From the NCBI GenBank assembly GCA_024362935.1, contig JANCRA010000008.1:31366557-31430556 (forward strand): DNA of 64,000 bases. Direction: 5' to 3'. This stretch comes from Setophaga petechia (lineage: Eukaryota; Chordata; Aves; Passeriformes; Parulidae). Under the pieces are notes generated by a model. That model searched no databases. It was not told the DNA's origin and saw only the letters and a list, made by a program, of their open reading frames with translations. The position numbers were made by a program, and so were the translations under genes. Positions 41,291 through 53,892 of this stretch are shown one piece after another. Numbering within the stretch: position 1 is the stretch's first letter; every line of letters begins with the position of its first letter.

Positions 41291-42585
41291 TGTGTATTTA
41301 ATGCACAGACAGGAAATTTTTTTGTATTATATATGCAGCTGGAAATGTGACTAGGAGCAAAGTGCAAAGTAACACACATAAATGGAAGCAGTCCCAGGAT
41401 TTGAGGGAGTTTACAGTCTATGGTCCTGATCCAACAAGGGCTTATGGAAACTCCTACCTTCCACACTTCAGTGATCTCCCGACTACTGAGGCACTTAAAA
41501 GGTGCCAAATACCTTGTGGGCGGGGAGTCAGGAGGGAGAAAGAGGCGCACGGCAGGCAACAGGTTAGAGGAGGAAGCACCATTAAGCAAAGCAAAGACAG
41601 AGGGACTTGCCTGAAGCCACCAAGGAATCTGGCTGTTCTGCAGGGAACCTAATGCCAGTCTTCAGACCCCTGAAACATTACAGACCATGAGGCCTCTCAA
41701 CCTTTCCCCCCTTTGTTTGCTCTCAGCATAATTGCAATATGAAGTGGTCTGCCTCACAGTGTACATGGACTAACCCCAAAGATGAAATATCAACCCACAA
41801 CCAAAAATCCCAAGAAAATTAAACCCAAACAAAATCAGAAACTGCATTCTACCAATGTGCCAATGAGGTTTGAGATATCATAAAAATATTTCAAAGGAAT
41901 TTTACAGAACCTATTTATCCAATGCTATACCATTTCAGCTGTATGCGTTTTGTGGGGTATACCTTTTTAAGAAAGAATTACAAGAAAACAAAGCATTTTA
42001 TCACAAGTCCTGTTGTTTTCTTTTGCTGTAAGGAATTCTGACCTGTAAAGCTTCCATGACACCAGTTCAGTCAATCAAATTTGCCACGCTTCCTTTAGTC
42101 TCCTAACTACCTCTGATAACATGTCACACATCTGTTCTCTCATAAAAAAAAAATTCTTAACAAAGCAGAGGAGCAAATTACCCGGTTCTGGGTTTTGCAC
42201 GTGACATCTTTGGACATGCAGGTATCTCACCATCTGTATAGAAAACCTTAGGAACTAGGAAGTTGCTATTGCTTACTTCAACTACAAAAGATTTTGTGAT
42301 GTGATTTCCAGGATGAAATCCCCCATGTGGCTTCTGAAAACCAGTGATGCACTTCTCACTTGCAGTGACAATAACCTGAGCCACTGTCCTTAGAATCTGC
42401 CCCTTGAGTGCCATTGTCCTTGGAAAGTTAAATGCAATGCTAAAATCTGTGACACCTAATGGACTATTTTTCAGTAGACAGAAGAGCAAACCCCTCACAG
42501 TCCTGAATGTAGGGGACATGATCTTTTGTATCAGCATATCAGTCCTTACCTTCATATTTCAGAGTTCTGTACTCTAAATATGATT

Positions 42586-42614
42586 GATAGATAGATAGAT
42601 AGATAGACAGACAG
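42586..42614. repeat. (GATA)n / (GACA)n microsatellite
   Basis: About six GATA units are followed by GACA units. The array is short and probably length-variable between individuals. Confidence 0.95.
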
Positions 42615-43634
42615 AGTAAATAGTGTAAATAAATATGGCATACAAATAATCCATATGTGAGTTTCAGGAGCATGTTTACTTGTCTTCCCTCCCTGAAGAG
42701 CTGAATTTCTAGAGAAGGAGCTATGGGTTCAGTATTAATTCAATTAGTCTCATATAAACTACCCTGACCTTTAGAATTACTTTGCACAGAAATATTTTCT
42801 GAAAGAAAAGGAGTAGCACTGCAGTAAGATAAGCTCAGTAGATTTGCCCTTGAGCTTGTTATATTTTACTAGCCAAGGAACCTTTGCTTTTCTGCTTGCT
42901 GAGATGTGGCGCATGTATCTGATATTACATCAAGCATTTCAATATTTTCTTTTAATTAATAATTCTGCGCTTGCATCTTTTGAGTCATGTAAAATTCCTG
43001 CTAATAAACATTCCTGCATAAAACCAACCAAAGCTTTCACTATGAAGAGTGAAAAATCAGACACAAATTAAACTGAGTGGCTCCTAAAATTGCTAAACCA
43101 AATGTTTAATTCCATGTTCTGAATTAGTATCCTACAAGGAATTCATGCCTGCAACTACCACCTGCAAAAGAAAATGCAATTCTCCATAGCATCAGTTTTG
43201 CTTTCTATTTGTTCATAAAGAGGTTAACATCTTCTACAGTACCTGGGCTTCAAGATGATCCAAGAGGATGGTTCCAACTACATTACTTTTGCTTTTATAG
43301 TTATTTTCGTTAAAAACTAAGTGCAGGGCAGAGAGCTGCTGTGGGTCAGCTAGCACAAACTATATCTTCAAGTCACCACAACCTGCTTGCTTGTCATTGT
43401 TTATTACCTTCAGCTGGCAAAAGCTGACCCAAAATTTACTTTGTTCGTGACGTAATCTTCCATATAGTAAGAATAAAAAGCTCTTAAACTTGGCAAATGT
43501 GCAGGGGTGGACAGCTATTCAAGACAGCCTTAGGCAGTCCTTTAACAGTTACCATATGTATCAGGTGCCCTGGGCAAGAACATCATTAAAGCAGCGCAGA
43601 GGCAATGTACTCCTGAACGGGTGTTCAAGCCAGG

Positions 43635-43752
43635 AAAAACAGGGCTTAGGGCAACTTCATCTAGCAAAGGCTGCTCCTGCCCACGGCAGAAACTTGGAAC
43701 TAGTGAATCTTTAAAGGTCTCTTCCAACAGAAACCATTTGATGATTTTATGC
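43635..43752 (+). mobile_element. CR1 LINE 3' end, diverged
   Basis: The stretch ending aaaggtctcttccaac, then aaaccatttgatgatttta, matches the 3' terminus of avian CR1 elements (consensus ggtcccttccaacccaaaccattctatgattc). The copy is old, and its 5' boundary is unclear. It may begin as early as about 43,480. No coding capacity remains. Confidence 0.7.
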
Positions 43753-46324
43753 AAAGAACGGCTGTACCTGTCCGCCCTAGAGCTTCCAGCACTGAGAACC
43801 AGCACAACTTCTGCATCTCTCCTTCCAACCAACAACCTGGAGTGAACAGCTACCAAAAGGATAAGCAGTCATCCAGACAAAAAACTACCAGTCACCTTTC
43901 CACTGTTGCCAGGCCCTGTGTGGGCAGATGATGCATTGCTTGTGGTGGCATTTGACAGGGGAAATGCCCTGGAGGGGCAAGTGGACTCCATGCTCAGAAT
44001 TATGATGCAAAGTTTTACTCTTGAAAACCCAGGCACACTTGAGCTGTTGTTGTTTTCTCACAGAAAATACTGCTTCAGACATCTCTCCAGCATGCACAAT
44101 AAATCTTTGTACCCCTCAGACATTTCCAAATATACTTTATGAACTAAAACATTAAAAAAACCTCTCAACTTTCTGAATTTTAAGTCCTGCCTATACTTTA
44201 TCAAGTTATCTTCCTTTCCTATTGAAAACAGGAAATATCTTGACAGGCGACTAGCAAATATTCTAAGACCCTGCATGAGAAACTGAAATACTTGAATAGA
44301 ATATTTGACTTTCTTCTATAAAACAAACTGATAGAAGATGTCAATCATCATTTACCCAAGAGAGGATGGCAAAACTCAAAAGTTGACCTATGGAGTGATG
44401 ACACTGAAGTATGACCTAATTTAAATAATGCTGCTTGGTCAGTCAGTCATGGGGCAGCACGTGAGCCTAGGAGAGACAGAAACACAATAAAAGGATTGGA
44501 AGATGCCTACCCTGCAAAGCAGGGCTGCTCACCACAAGCATGGAATGAAATGTTGATTGTATAGACACAAACTTCCCAGGAGTATCTAAATACCATGGTA
44601 TTGGAAATCACTCATAGATAAACTGTAGCAGATAAAATGAGGCTCTGATCCGCTTTGAGTGAAACCAACCTGACTTTTCTATCACTTTGTTCTTCTCTCA
44701 TTTTTTTCTTTTCATTTTCTTTAATATCTGCATACTTGAACATTCCTTCACCTGTTTAAGTGCTTTTGGTTTCAAATTAGTATTCCAGTCCTGCCACTAC
44801 TGACCTCAAAAATTCACACTAACTTGATCTAACACGAGATACAATCTCGCTGCAAAGATAGATGCACCACTTTGTAATGAAGCTTTAGCTGACCTGAATA
44901 ACATCCAAAGAAAGTATGTTTTCCTCCAAGTTCTCCTCTAGTCTAACAAAAGATGTTCTGAGAGGAAGCCTGATAGATTTATGAATAAGGCTGTGTGATA
45001 TAGCTGTCAATGATAGCAGTGATGAGACTTGATGACTTGGAAGCTGTCTTCTGACCTTTTGGCAGTATGTATGCTTGATTTTATTTATTTATTTTTAAGT
45101 TCCTATTCTGGTAACCCAGCTCATCCTAACCTACTTTTCCTTGACAAAATATAGCAAAGCCTAATGGTACTCTGTAACTGCCTACCCTAACACAGACTTT
45201 ATCTTCCCTCTTCCTGTAAGGAAGTATTCTTTATCCCTGCAATATGAAGTATCAGTGTTGCAGAGCAAAACGTGGCAAGCCTCATGTTCTTCTGGGTGAA
45301 GCAAGAAGCGTGAAGCACTCTTAGTGAGACAGACTCATGCTTGTGCTATTTTCAGTAAGCTCTCCAGATTTCAGAGTAAACAAGATTTCCCCAGACAACA
45401 CAGATTAAGTGCCTCATGCCAACTTGTTCATCTGAGATGCTGGAAGAATCAAAAAAGCAGCAGAAAGGGCCACACAACCTATACAGAAAACTCCTCAGCC
45501 ATTTGAGAAGGTCAACTTGCCAGATGCTAACTGAATTGTGACACATCATGGCTGCAGAGAGATGTGTGCTACAGAAATAGCATTATCACAGGTTATTCTC
45601 ATGCTGCTTGCTGTCATGCCTCTGCCAAAGGCTCCAGAGCAGAGATTTTGGCAAGAACTACTCCAAAGGAGCTCCTGCTGATCTACCAGCAAAATAACAA
45701 GAAGATTCTTATAAGCAGAGTCTGTGGGAAGATGATTCTGTATCTGTTTGTGCTGAACATCAACTGACTCCCTGGTCCTGCTGGCAAAAGGGATCACATG
45801 AGTGCTCCCTGACCCAACCTGTGCAAAAGGGCTTTGCCCTCATAACCTGTTAACTCTACCTGAAGCAGGTGGGTGAGTTCTGGGGTGATTCAGCTACTGG
45901 TTGAATGGGCAAGCAAATGCAGGTAGGGACAGTCACCTCTCCCCCAAGTGGTGTCTCGGTGTCCATCAGCAGGCTGTGACAGCCTATGACAGCCAGGTGG
46001 CGCCTGCTGAGATGCCTGTGCTGGCAGCCTGGGCATTCAAATTTTTGTCTGCAGAGTGGCAAATGGTTGGATTGAGCAGCCAGGAGTGGCACTACCCACA
46101 GACTGCACAGCTGCACATTCAAAACCTTTATGTCCACCATAGACAAACTTCTTAGTAGTAGAAGAACTTAAAATCCCTGCAGAGAAGTTCAGCTCTCAAG
46201 ACCAGTGCTTCAGTGAGTGGTTTGTTACTGAACTCTCCTCTCCATGTGGCTTTTTCATGACACATGAAGTAAACCAATGGAAACTCATCTTCAGTAAGAC
46301 AATTACTGCCACAAAGGATGTAAG

Positions 46325-46870
46325 TGCCTTCGTGTTCCCAGCTGGGAACAAGTTCATTTTCTTCCTAGCATCTGGTACAGTGCTGTGTGTTGGATTTAGT
46401 ATGAGAACAATGCTGATAACATGATGATGCTTTTAAATGTTGCTGAGCAGTCCTTACACTAAATCAAGGACTTTTCAGCTTCTCATGCAGCCCTGCCAGC
46501 AAGGAGAGTGGGGGTGCACAAGAAGTTGTGAGGGGGCAAAGCCAGGAGAGCTGACCCCAGCTGACCAAAGGGACATTCCAGACCAAATGGCATCATGCTC
46601 AGCTTATAAAGCTGGGGGGAATTGGCCAGGGGGTGGTGGCTGCTCCTCAGGGTCTGGCTGGGCATCAGTCAGCAGGTGCTGAACAACTGCACCATGTGTC
46701 ACTTGTTTTGTACATTTTTTCGTCATTATTACTATACCCCTTCCTTTTCTGCTCTACTTGTTTTTCTTCTCAAACCATGAGTTTTTTACTTTTTTTCTGA
46801 TTCTCTCACGCATCCCACTGCGGGGGAGGTGAGCATGATGTTCAGCTGCCTGCCAGATGAAATCACAACA
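46325..46870 (+). mobile_element. Solo LTR of an avian endogenous retrovirus (ERVL-like)
   Basis: The element runs from about tgccttcgtgttcccagctg to cacaaca. It follows a known avian LTR in order: agctgggaacaagttcattt, cttcctagcatctggta, gatttagtatgagaacaat, caaggacttttcagcttct, gctgacc, atcatgctcagcttataaag, ggcatcagtcagcaggtgct, and gattctctc before the end. A TATA box (TTATAAAG) lies at about 46,604-46,611. It is antisense to CARMIL1. No retroviral genes flank it, so it is a solo LTR. Target-site duplications have decayed. The ERVL assignment is from memory of the LTR type and is less certain than the LTR call. Confidence 0.75.
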
Positions 46871-49800
46871 ACTACACACCCTCCTCTCCACCCCCAGCAC
46901 AAATCTGGGTCTGCTAAGGCACCAGTATTGCAGGAAGACAAGTGCCTGGTACAGGTGTCACCACCCAAACAGAATACCCAGCAGCTGCATTCCACAGCTC
47001 TTCCTATAACCTAGGCAGAAAGCAATCTCCAAATTTATACTACATTTTTTTCTTAAACATGAATGCAGCGCTTTTAAGCAGTTCATCGCATTCTTCATTT
47101 ACTTCATATTGTGCCAAAAATGAACCCTAGATTATGAAAAACAGCTTTGAACTCTAAGAAATCTCAGCTGGTTTAAGAAAGAAAACCTACCTATAAATTA
47201 TCCATCACCTCCTTCCATTTAGAGACCCAGGAAAAGACACTGAAAGCTAGGTTTCTTTTAGAGTGTTTCAGCTGGGAACATGTAACCCCCATAAGCCTGT
47301 ACTCTGTAGTCTATACATGTATCAAGTACTGAATAAATATGGGTAAGGCCAGTGAGGATGTTGCAAAATTATATACAGAGGAAATCAGGAAAAGATAGGT
47401 AATGAATATTCACTATTAAAATTAATGTATTCATAATTCTAATGAGAATAACACATAAATTGGAAATAAACAAGACATTCGGCAAGGTGATCATGCTGAT
47501 TCCCTTTGTATGGCACTTTTTCAGCCACAGTACTGCATGTGTAGGGAAAGGCTTAAGGAAGGAGGACTCTGGCACTGTGCTTTGCTCCTCCTGATGATAT
47601 TTCCATAAACTGTCCTAGTTCGGGGTGAGTCAGAAATATGACTGGACTCCCACTGCACTAGATTTGCTCACATGCCTGTGAGCCTTTTCAGAAGCCAAGA
47701 ACACTCTCACATACCATAATGCCAGTTTCTAGCTTCCCACAGAGCGCTGTATTTACTGCACATCAAAGGCCCATTTCTGCTAATGCATACAAGAGAGAAA
47801 CTCAAGTGTCACAATCAATTTAATCCAGCATTCATCCAGGCTGCTGCCTTTGCCCTCATCCCCGTCTGCTTGTTTCTGTCACTCAGGATTTGTTTTGTGG
47901 ACTCAACCAGGGGACTAGTTGGTCCGTAAACTAACCTAGGAAAGAAATCCTCCATGAAAAGATGAACTGTCAGTCGAATCAATTCCCACACCCAGTTTGT
48001 TGTGAGGTTGTGGGCAGGAGAGTGTGAACTGTGTACGAGGGAGAGTGGAAATGCTCATTTCAGCAAAAAGAAGACTTTTGCTGGATTAAGTCAGTCACAG
48101 AGCTGGAGTTCTATTTATGGCACAGGAGAATATAGAGTCCAACAGGAAACTGGGTTTATTTGCAGGAGGTGTTCAGTCTTTCATCCAAAAAGCTGAGTCT
48201 ATGCTTGAGACAATTCTGTTGCAGGTAAATAGAGAGCAGCATAAATCAGATGTGGTAGTAAGTCAGGGCGTACCAGAGAATCTGTGCTTTGGTTTTCCTT
48301 CCTACAGCATCAGTGCATATGTTCCTGAGTGTGCACCATGATCCCCTCCTTCTGCCAATGAAAGCAACTGAAGAGGTTTCTGTTGTTTTAATTCAAACTT
48401 GCTGCTGATGGGAAGAGGGGCAGGGGTTGGAGGTGGGCCAGGGGAGAAAAGCTTACAGGTGGTGCTTTATGAGTTTGGGGTGGTCTTTTTGTTGTGTTTG
48501 TTTGTTCTCAATAATTTTATTCTTGGTGAGTGCCATTTTTTCCTTTTCTCTGAAAACGCTGAGGTCCATACACACCTTGTCATTCAGAACACATAAAGTT
48601 GTAAGTTTTCATGTGAATACAGGACTCATCTGCTAAATGTCTGACAATGGCTAGCCAGGAAAAACATACACCACCCATCTACAAGTGTTCAGCTATTTCT
48701 GCAAATTTTCTTCTCTACTCTACAGGTGAAATCTATTGTTCAATAAAGAACTTTAATATATTGCTAATGAGATTTTTTTTAAACTTTCCTTCATTGAAAT
48801 CACAGAACAATTTCTGTGGTTAGAAATAGATGAAAAATGGTTAGCACTCAATATTCATCGCAGGCAGTCCTGTCCCATTAGCCACTAGCACTTTTTCAAA
48901 CACAATTTACCATCCAAGTGTTTCAATCTTACACTAAAATGCTTTAAAGAAGAGTTATAGGCAAACTTCTGTATCGCAACCTACAATTGCTTTACATGTT
49001 TCAAACAACTTCCTACCATATCTCTTCATAAAATAAATACCCTCTACTTTGCTCTAAAAACAATACTTATCCTAGCTGTATGCTTATTACTACCTATCGT
49101 AATAAAGATGGGTACATGGATTGTTAGTAAAAGAAATGTTTCTCTCAAAACATCTTTAAATAGTGTCTTGACTCTATTGAGCTCTGTTTAATACTCTACA
49201 AACCAAAATAACATTCAAATAGTTTAAAAAAAGACTTAAGAAAATAACTGTTAAACACAATCTAACAAAGATGCTCCACTATCTTTTGGTGGGGAATGAG
49301 CATTATTTAGTATTTCTTACTTCTGAAAAGTACTAATGCACATAACAACTAGAAGCATTATGCAAATCAAAATCCGATAGTACCTACCTACATGATCACA
49401 CATTCCAGGACACATAACACTCAGTCTCAGTATTTTTACTGGGTGCATTATTTAAAGGTAGTTTTAAAATGCATGCATGAGTTGAATATGCATCACACTC
49501 ATCATACACACACAGGACAATTTAGACAAACCATACTATTTTATGAACTTAACTCATGATTGAGTCTAAGCTCTGAAAAGCAGGCCATGGGTATTCCTTT
49601 CATCTGAGAAGAGCAAGTCATTTTCTGCATATTTTTCTTTCCATCTTAGTTGCACACAACTTTTATCTAATGACTCATTACCATCAATGCAGCTCTAATC
49701 AAATGTAGACAACTAAGACAGCTGTAGATTAGGGAAGCATCAATTTACTGAAGTGCAGCTCAGGGAGATCAGAAACTCCTGGATGCGTAATGTTCCAGCA

Positions 49801-51383
49801 ATCTCATCCTACGCTGGACCACTCAACTGCTCCCAGTGTTCCTCACAACTCATTTAACAGACTGGCAAATACTGGCATGACTGACAAGTCTTTCATATTA
49901 TGGGCTCTCAGGCCGCTGTTATAGGCTGGATAAGAAATTTACCCTAAACTGAAGCTAATAAGTGTTAATGCATAGTTTGGTATTTAGGAAATCCTAATTC
50001 CCACAACAGAAAATACTAGCAATAAAATGTAAGAGTCTATTTTTCAGTGATGCATTTTGTGAGCCCATTTGTGATATTTCATTCTGTCTTGTCTATGTTG
50101 TTTATACATATCTAAATTTCTTCTCTGTCAAGGGAAATCCTCCCAGTCACAGCCACTCTGCACTCTGCTTGAGAATAGATGGGCAGGCTCTGAAATGGTG
50201 CCTGTCTGTTCCCTCTCTCACCAGCAATGGAGGTTTTAGATCCCTTTGCTACCAGTCCAAGTGTTCCAAACTCTTCTGCATTTGGTTTTCAAACCACACA
50301 TAAAAACAAACAGCTCATAAACATTTTATTACCAATATATGCACCTCACTCCCAGTCATTCATATAGTTTCAGTGATATACAATCTACCTACAGCCACAG
50401 TCAAATGTGAATCCAGAACTAGTTTTCCCCCACATTGTTGAAATCCAGCTTCAAGGAAAGCTGGTAAATAACAAAATGAGGCCTGTATGGCTTACTCCAG
50501 CCAAAATACTGATCATAAATAGGCTTGCTGAAGAAAACAAGGACAAAGAATTGATGGGGATAACGGGGCTTTGAAAAACAAATCCTGTTTTGCAAATGGG
50601 AAACAGCTTCCCCCAAAAGGTGGTCCAAGCTGACTGCCTCTCCTTCATGACCAAAATCTCTTCTTCCCAAAACATCTTGACAGCCAGCTGGAGCAAGGCT
50701 GGGCTTAGAATAGGCGAGTTTTCTCTCGCTGGCATCCCAGCAACATGATCAGCCTTATCCTACTTTCCAAATACTTTTGGCTATAGGAGATTAGGCTCCC
50801 AAACAAACACAAAACCAAGCTGCAATTCAAGGTTTCAGGTTTGAGCTTTGCCTAACACACAGCCAGGTGCATTTAATCAAAAGGCTAAGATCTGCTTAAG
50901 GATTTCCAATGATCAAGCAAGGCAGAGTCCTGGACTAATGCCGTTTTGGAAGTAATATCTAAATATCTATTTCGCATTTAAGATTTAAAATATTCAAAAT
51001 AAATTAGGTTCCCAATTATAGTTCATAAAACCATATGCTTCTCTTCCTAGTAAAATCTCTCAGCAACATATCTGTGTCCTGCACTGATCAGCTCATAAAG
51101 CATTCTTTGATGCTCCTTCCAGAGGGTTCCTTGTTTCCACACCAATACCTGTGTGACACTTAAAAGTTGCCACAAATAAGGCTATGATTATCAAGAGAAT
51201 ATCTGAACTCTATAGCATTTTCCCATAGCTAAAATGAATCACTTGGAAAGTGCTCTCTTTGAAGTTACTAACTCCACACAGAAGACACATTCTTGAAGTG
51301 TTTTTAGTTGCAAGAAACTCAGTGCAAACACTAGCTCAGTAAAAATCCCTGTATTGCTCAGCCTTTTGGAGCTGTGTCATTGG

Positions 51384-52142
51384 GTCCATGTTAAAGCTCA
51401 ACAAAGCCAAGTACTAAGTCCTGCACGTGGGCTGGGGCAATCCTAAGCACAAACACAGGCTAGGCAGAGATTGGACTAAGAGCAGCCCTGGGGAGAAGGA
51501 CTTGGGGGTGTTCATGGAGGGGAAGCTCAACAAGACCTGACAATGTGCACTCACATCCCAAAAAGGCAATTGTATCCTGGGCTGTATCAAAAGCAGAGTG
51601 GACAGCAGAGTGAGGGAGGAGATTCAGCCCCTCTACTCTTATCCTGTGAGAACCCACCAGGAGGTTTGTGTTCCAGCTCTGAGGCCCCCAATTTAAGGAC
51701 ATGGACCTGCTGGAATGAGTCCAGATGAGGCCATGAGGATGATCAGAGGGCTGGAGCACCTCTCCTATGAAGACAGGCTGAAGGAGCTGGGGTTGTTCAG
51801 CCTGGAGAAGTGAGGGCTCCAGGGAGACCTTATAACAGTACCTAAAGGGCACCTACAAAAAGGCAGGACTTTTTACAAGGGCATGTAGTGATAGAAAAAA
51901 GGAGAAATGGCTTCAACTGAAAGAGGGTGGATGTTGATAAGACTATAAGGAAGAAATTCTTTACAGTGAGGGTGATGAGGCACTGGAATGGGTTGCTCAG
52001 AGAAGTTGTGGATGCCCTGTCCCTGAAAGTGTCCAAGGACAAACTGGATTATGCTCTGAGCAACCAGGTCTAATAGAAGATGTCCCTGTCCACAGAACGT
52101 GATCTTTCATGTCCCTTTTGACCCAAACTATTCTATGAATTC
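51384..52142 (+). mobile_element. CR1 LINE, 5'-truncated 3' segment
   Basis: About 760 bp correspond to the end of CR1 ORF2 and its 3' region. Typical blocks are aggatgatcagagggctgga, gctgaaggagctggggttgt, ggaagaaattctttacagtg, cactggaatgggttgctcag and the terminal ttctatgaattc. Frameshifts and stops break the coding part, so it is inactive. It is antisense to CARMIL1 transcription. Confidence 0.93.
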
Positions 52143-53742
52143 ATCTATTTATCTGTGTATTTTTACAGCAGCAAGCAACATCATTTGCAGTCAGAATGCA
52201 AATAGCAGCTCCCAAATATGGATTACAGTTTTTAATAAATGGATTCTTTAGCACTGACTAAGATTACTGTCTCATGTTTATTTGATGCTTCATTCTCTTC
52301 AGAAATTAGATACTGATGAGAATCTGGGTCATAAAGGTATTTGAATCTCTGTGCAAGATGAGGGTGAATGAAGAGAATGAAGACATATAAACACTTCTCA
52401 AGATAAGTACAGTTAGCATCTAATGCATTTTTTAGAGAGTGTAAGCAGCATCACATTTCCATTATTTTAATATGGCCAAAGTGAAGGATAACAGTGGAGT
52501 GATATGATGCTGTCATATAACCATGGTGATATAAGATAAAGACAGGAGCTATTTTTTACATTTCCAGTATTACTATCCTAACAGGCTACAAGAATAAATT
52601 TAAAGGCAGTGTGGGTACAAGTACAGTGTTCAGATACCACATATTTTACTGGGATTTCTCTCCCATAGGAGCTAGGGCTCAAAATAATTACTGAATGTTG
52701 GCCACAGAAAGCCTCTGGAACGTGATAGTACCAGTCATGAACGAGATGATGTAATCAACACCACAAACCTCACAGGGATTTGTGATGCTCAGACAAATAT
52801 TGTCTCAAACTAGCTCTCAGTGAAACGGGAGATTTGGAAGGGAGAGAGAACCTATTTTAAGCTGGTATTTGCAATGAAGGTGTGCTTTTGTTTTACAGAT
52901 AAATGAGACCAAGAGATAGCTGCTGGAGATAGCAGCAGCCCTGCTGCTCCTTCTCCTGTGCTGTCTGACTCTGCAGTACAATTATTCAGGGAGCTGAATC
53001 AACAAACCTTCTACAAAAAGCAGCAATCAGTTTTTCTGCCATTTTACTTCTGGTGAAAGCACATGGCCAAGGAATCAGGTAAGAAGGTAGAGCAGAAAGC
53101 TCATCCCTCGCAGGAGTGACCACCTATTAGACTGACTAATTTGTAATAGAGAAACATGTCCTAAAGTTCCTGTCCACAGTAAGCCTCCCCAACAGACTGA
53201 GCTGGGTAGAGGGGAATTTGAGATTGAGAACAGTTATATTTGCAATCATGTGGGTTCACATCTTGTAAGGATGATGATATGGCACAGAGCCATCTTTATA
53301 ATAAAGTGACACATAAATCAACTTCTGTTCATAGTCAGTAACATAATTTTCAGGCAGAAATATTTGTTGTCACAAATAGAAGGAAGACAAAGGCAGAAAG
53401 CAACACATTGTCAAAGGATAGCATGGTCCAATTTATAACCTCAGCTGAAGCTCTGTGAAATTGTGCCCCATGAAAGAGGTGTTTACTGTACTAGCAGTGT
53501 ATGCAAGGGAAAGGCCCTTGAACAGGCATGAGGAAAGAAGTGAAGAAAAGGGGAAAGCTTTTCTTCTGCTGAACAACAAGATGCAGTTCAGGAAAAATTT
53601 TCCAAACTAACATTTACTTCTACTAGAAGTTAATTCCTAACTTCATTTTCCTGATACTACAAATTTGCTAAATGATATTCTGAAAAGTATCTTCCCTTGT
53701 TACCTGTGTGGTTAACCACACAAGCTGTAGAATGTGTCTTAC

Positions 53743-53892
53743 CATGCAAGTGTCCAGATCCTCCAAACGTTCTATCTCTGTCAACTCCTCAACCGTGATC
53801 ATGGAGCGTTTAGTGGGTTTTTCTTCAGCTAACTCAATCTCCAGTGATTCCTGCTGTGGAAGTGGCTTGCCACGTCTGGTCAAATGGTCAGC
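53743..53892 (-). CDS. CARMIL1: CARMIL1 exon, end of helical region
   Basis: This 150-bp exon is exactly 50 codons, phase 0 on both sides, encoding fragment residues 176-225. It begins [20 protein letters not shown] and continues with the acidic [20 protein letters not shown], ending [10 protein letters not shown]. It is nearly identical to human CARMIL1 ([24 protein letters not shown] and onward). Because it is symmetrical, skipping it would keep the frame. The acceptor is tatatccag and the donor ATG|GTAAGAC. Confidence 0.97.

Larger units (their letters stand above)
36050..53742 (-). other. CARMIL1: CARMIL1 17.7-kb intron
   Basis: This is the largest intron in the window, with donor ATG|GTAAGAC at the 5' end. 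It holds an antisense LTR (46,325-46,870), CR1 3' ends (about 43,635-43,752 and 51,384-52,142), a GATA microsatellite, an AAAT run and a 20-bp tandem repeat. A reading frame open on the minus strand at 39,894-40,472 is noted separately. I found no extra CARMIL1 exon. Human CARMIL1 is also continuous across this junction, so none is expected. Confidence 0.75.

Noticed and set aside
45324..46155. Three consecutive plus-strand open frames that might be a broken gene
   Set aside because: They do not share a protein family, have no splice sites linking them and show no similarity I can name.
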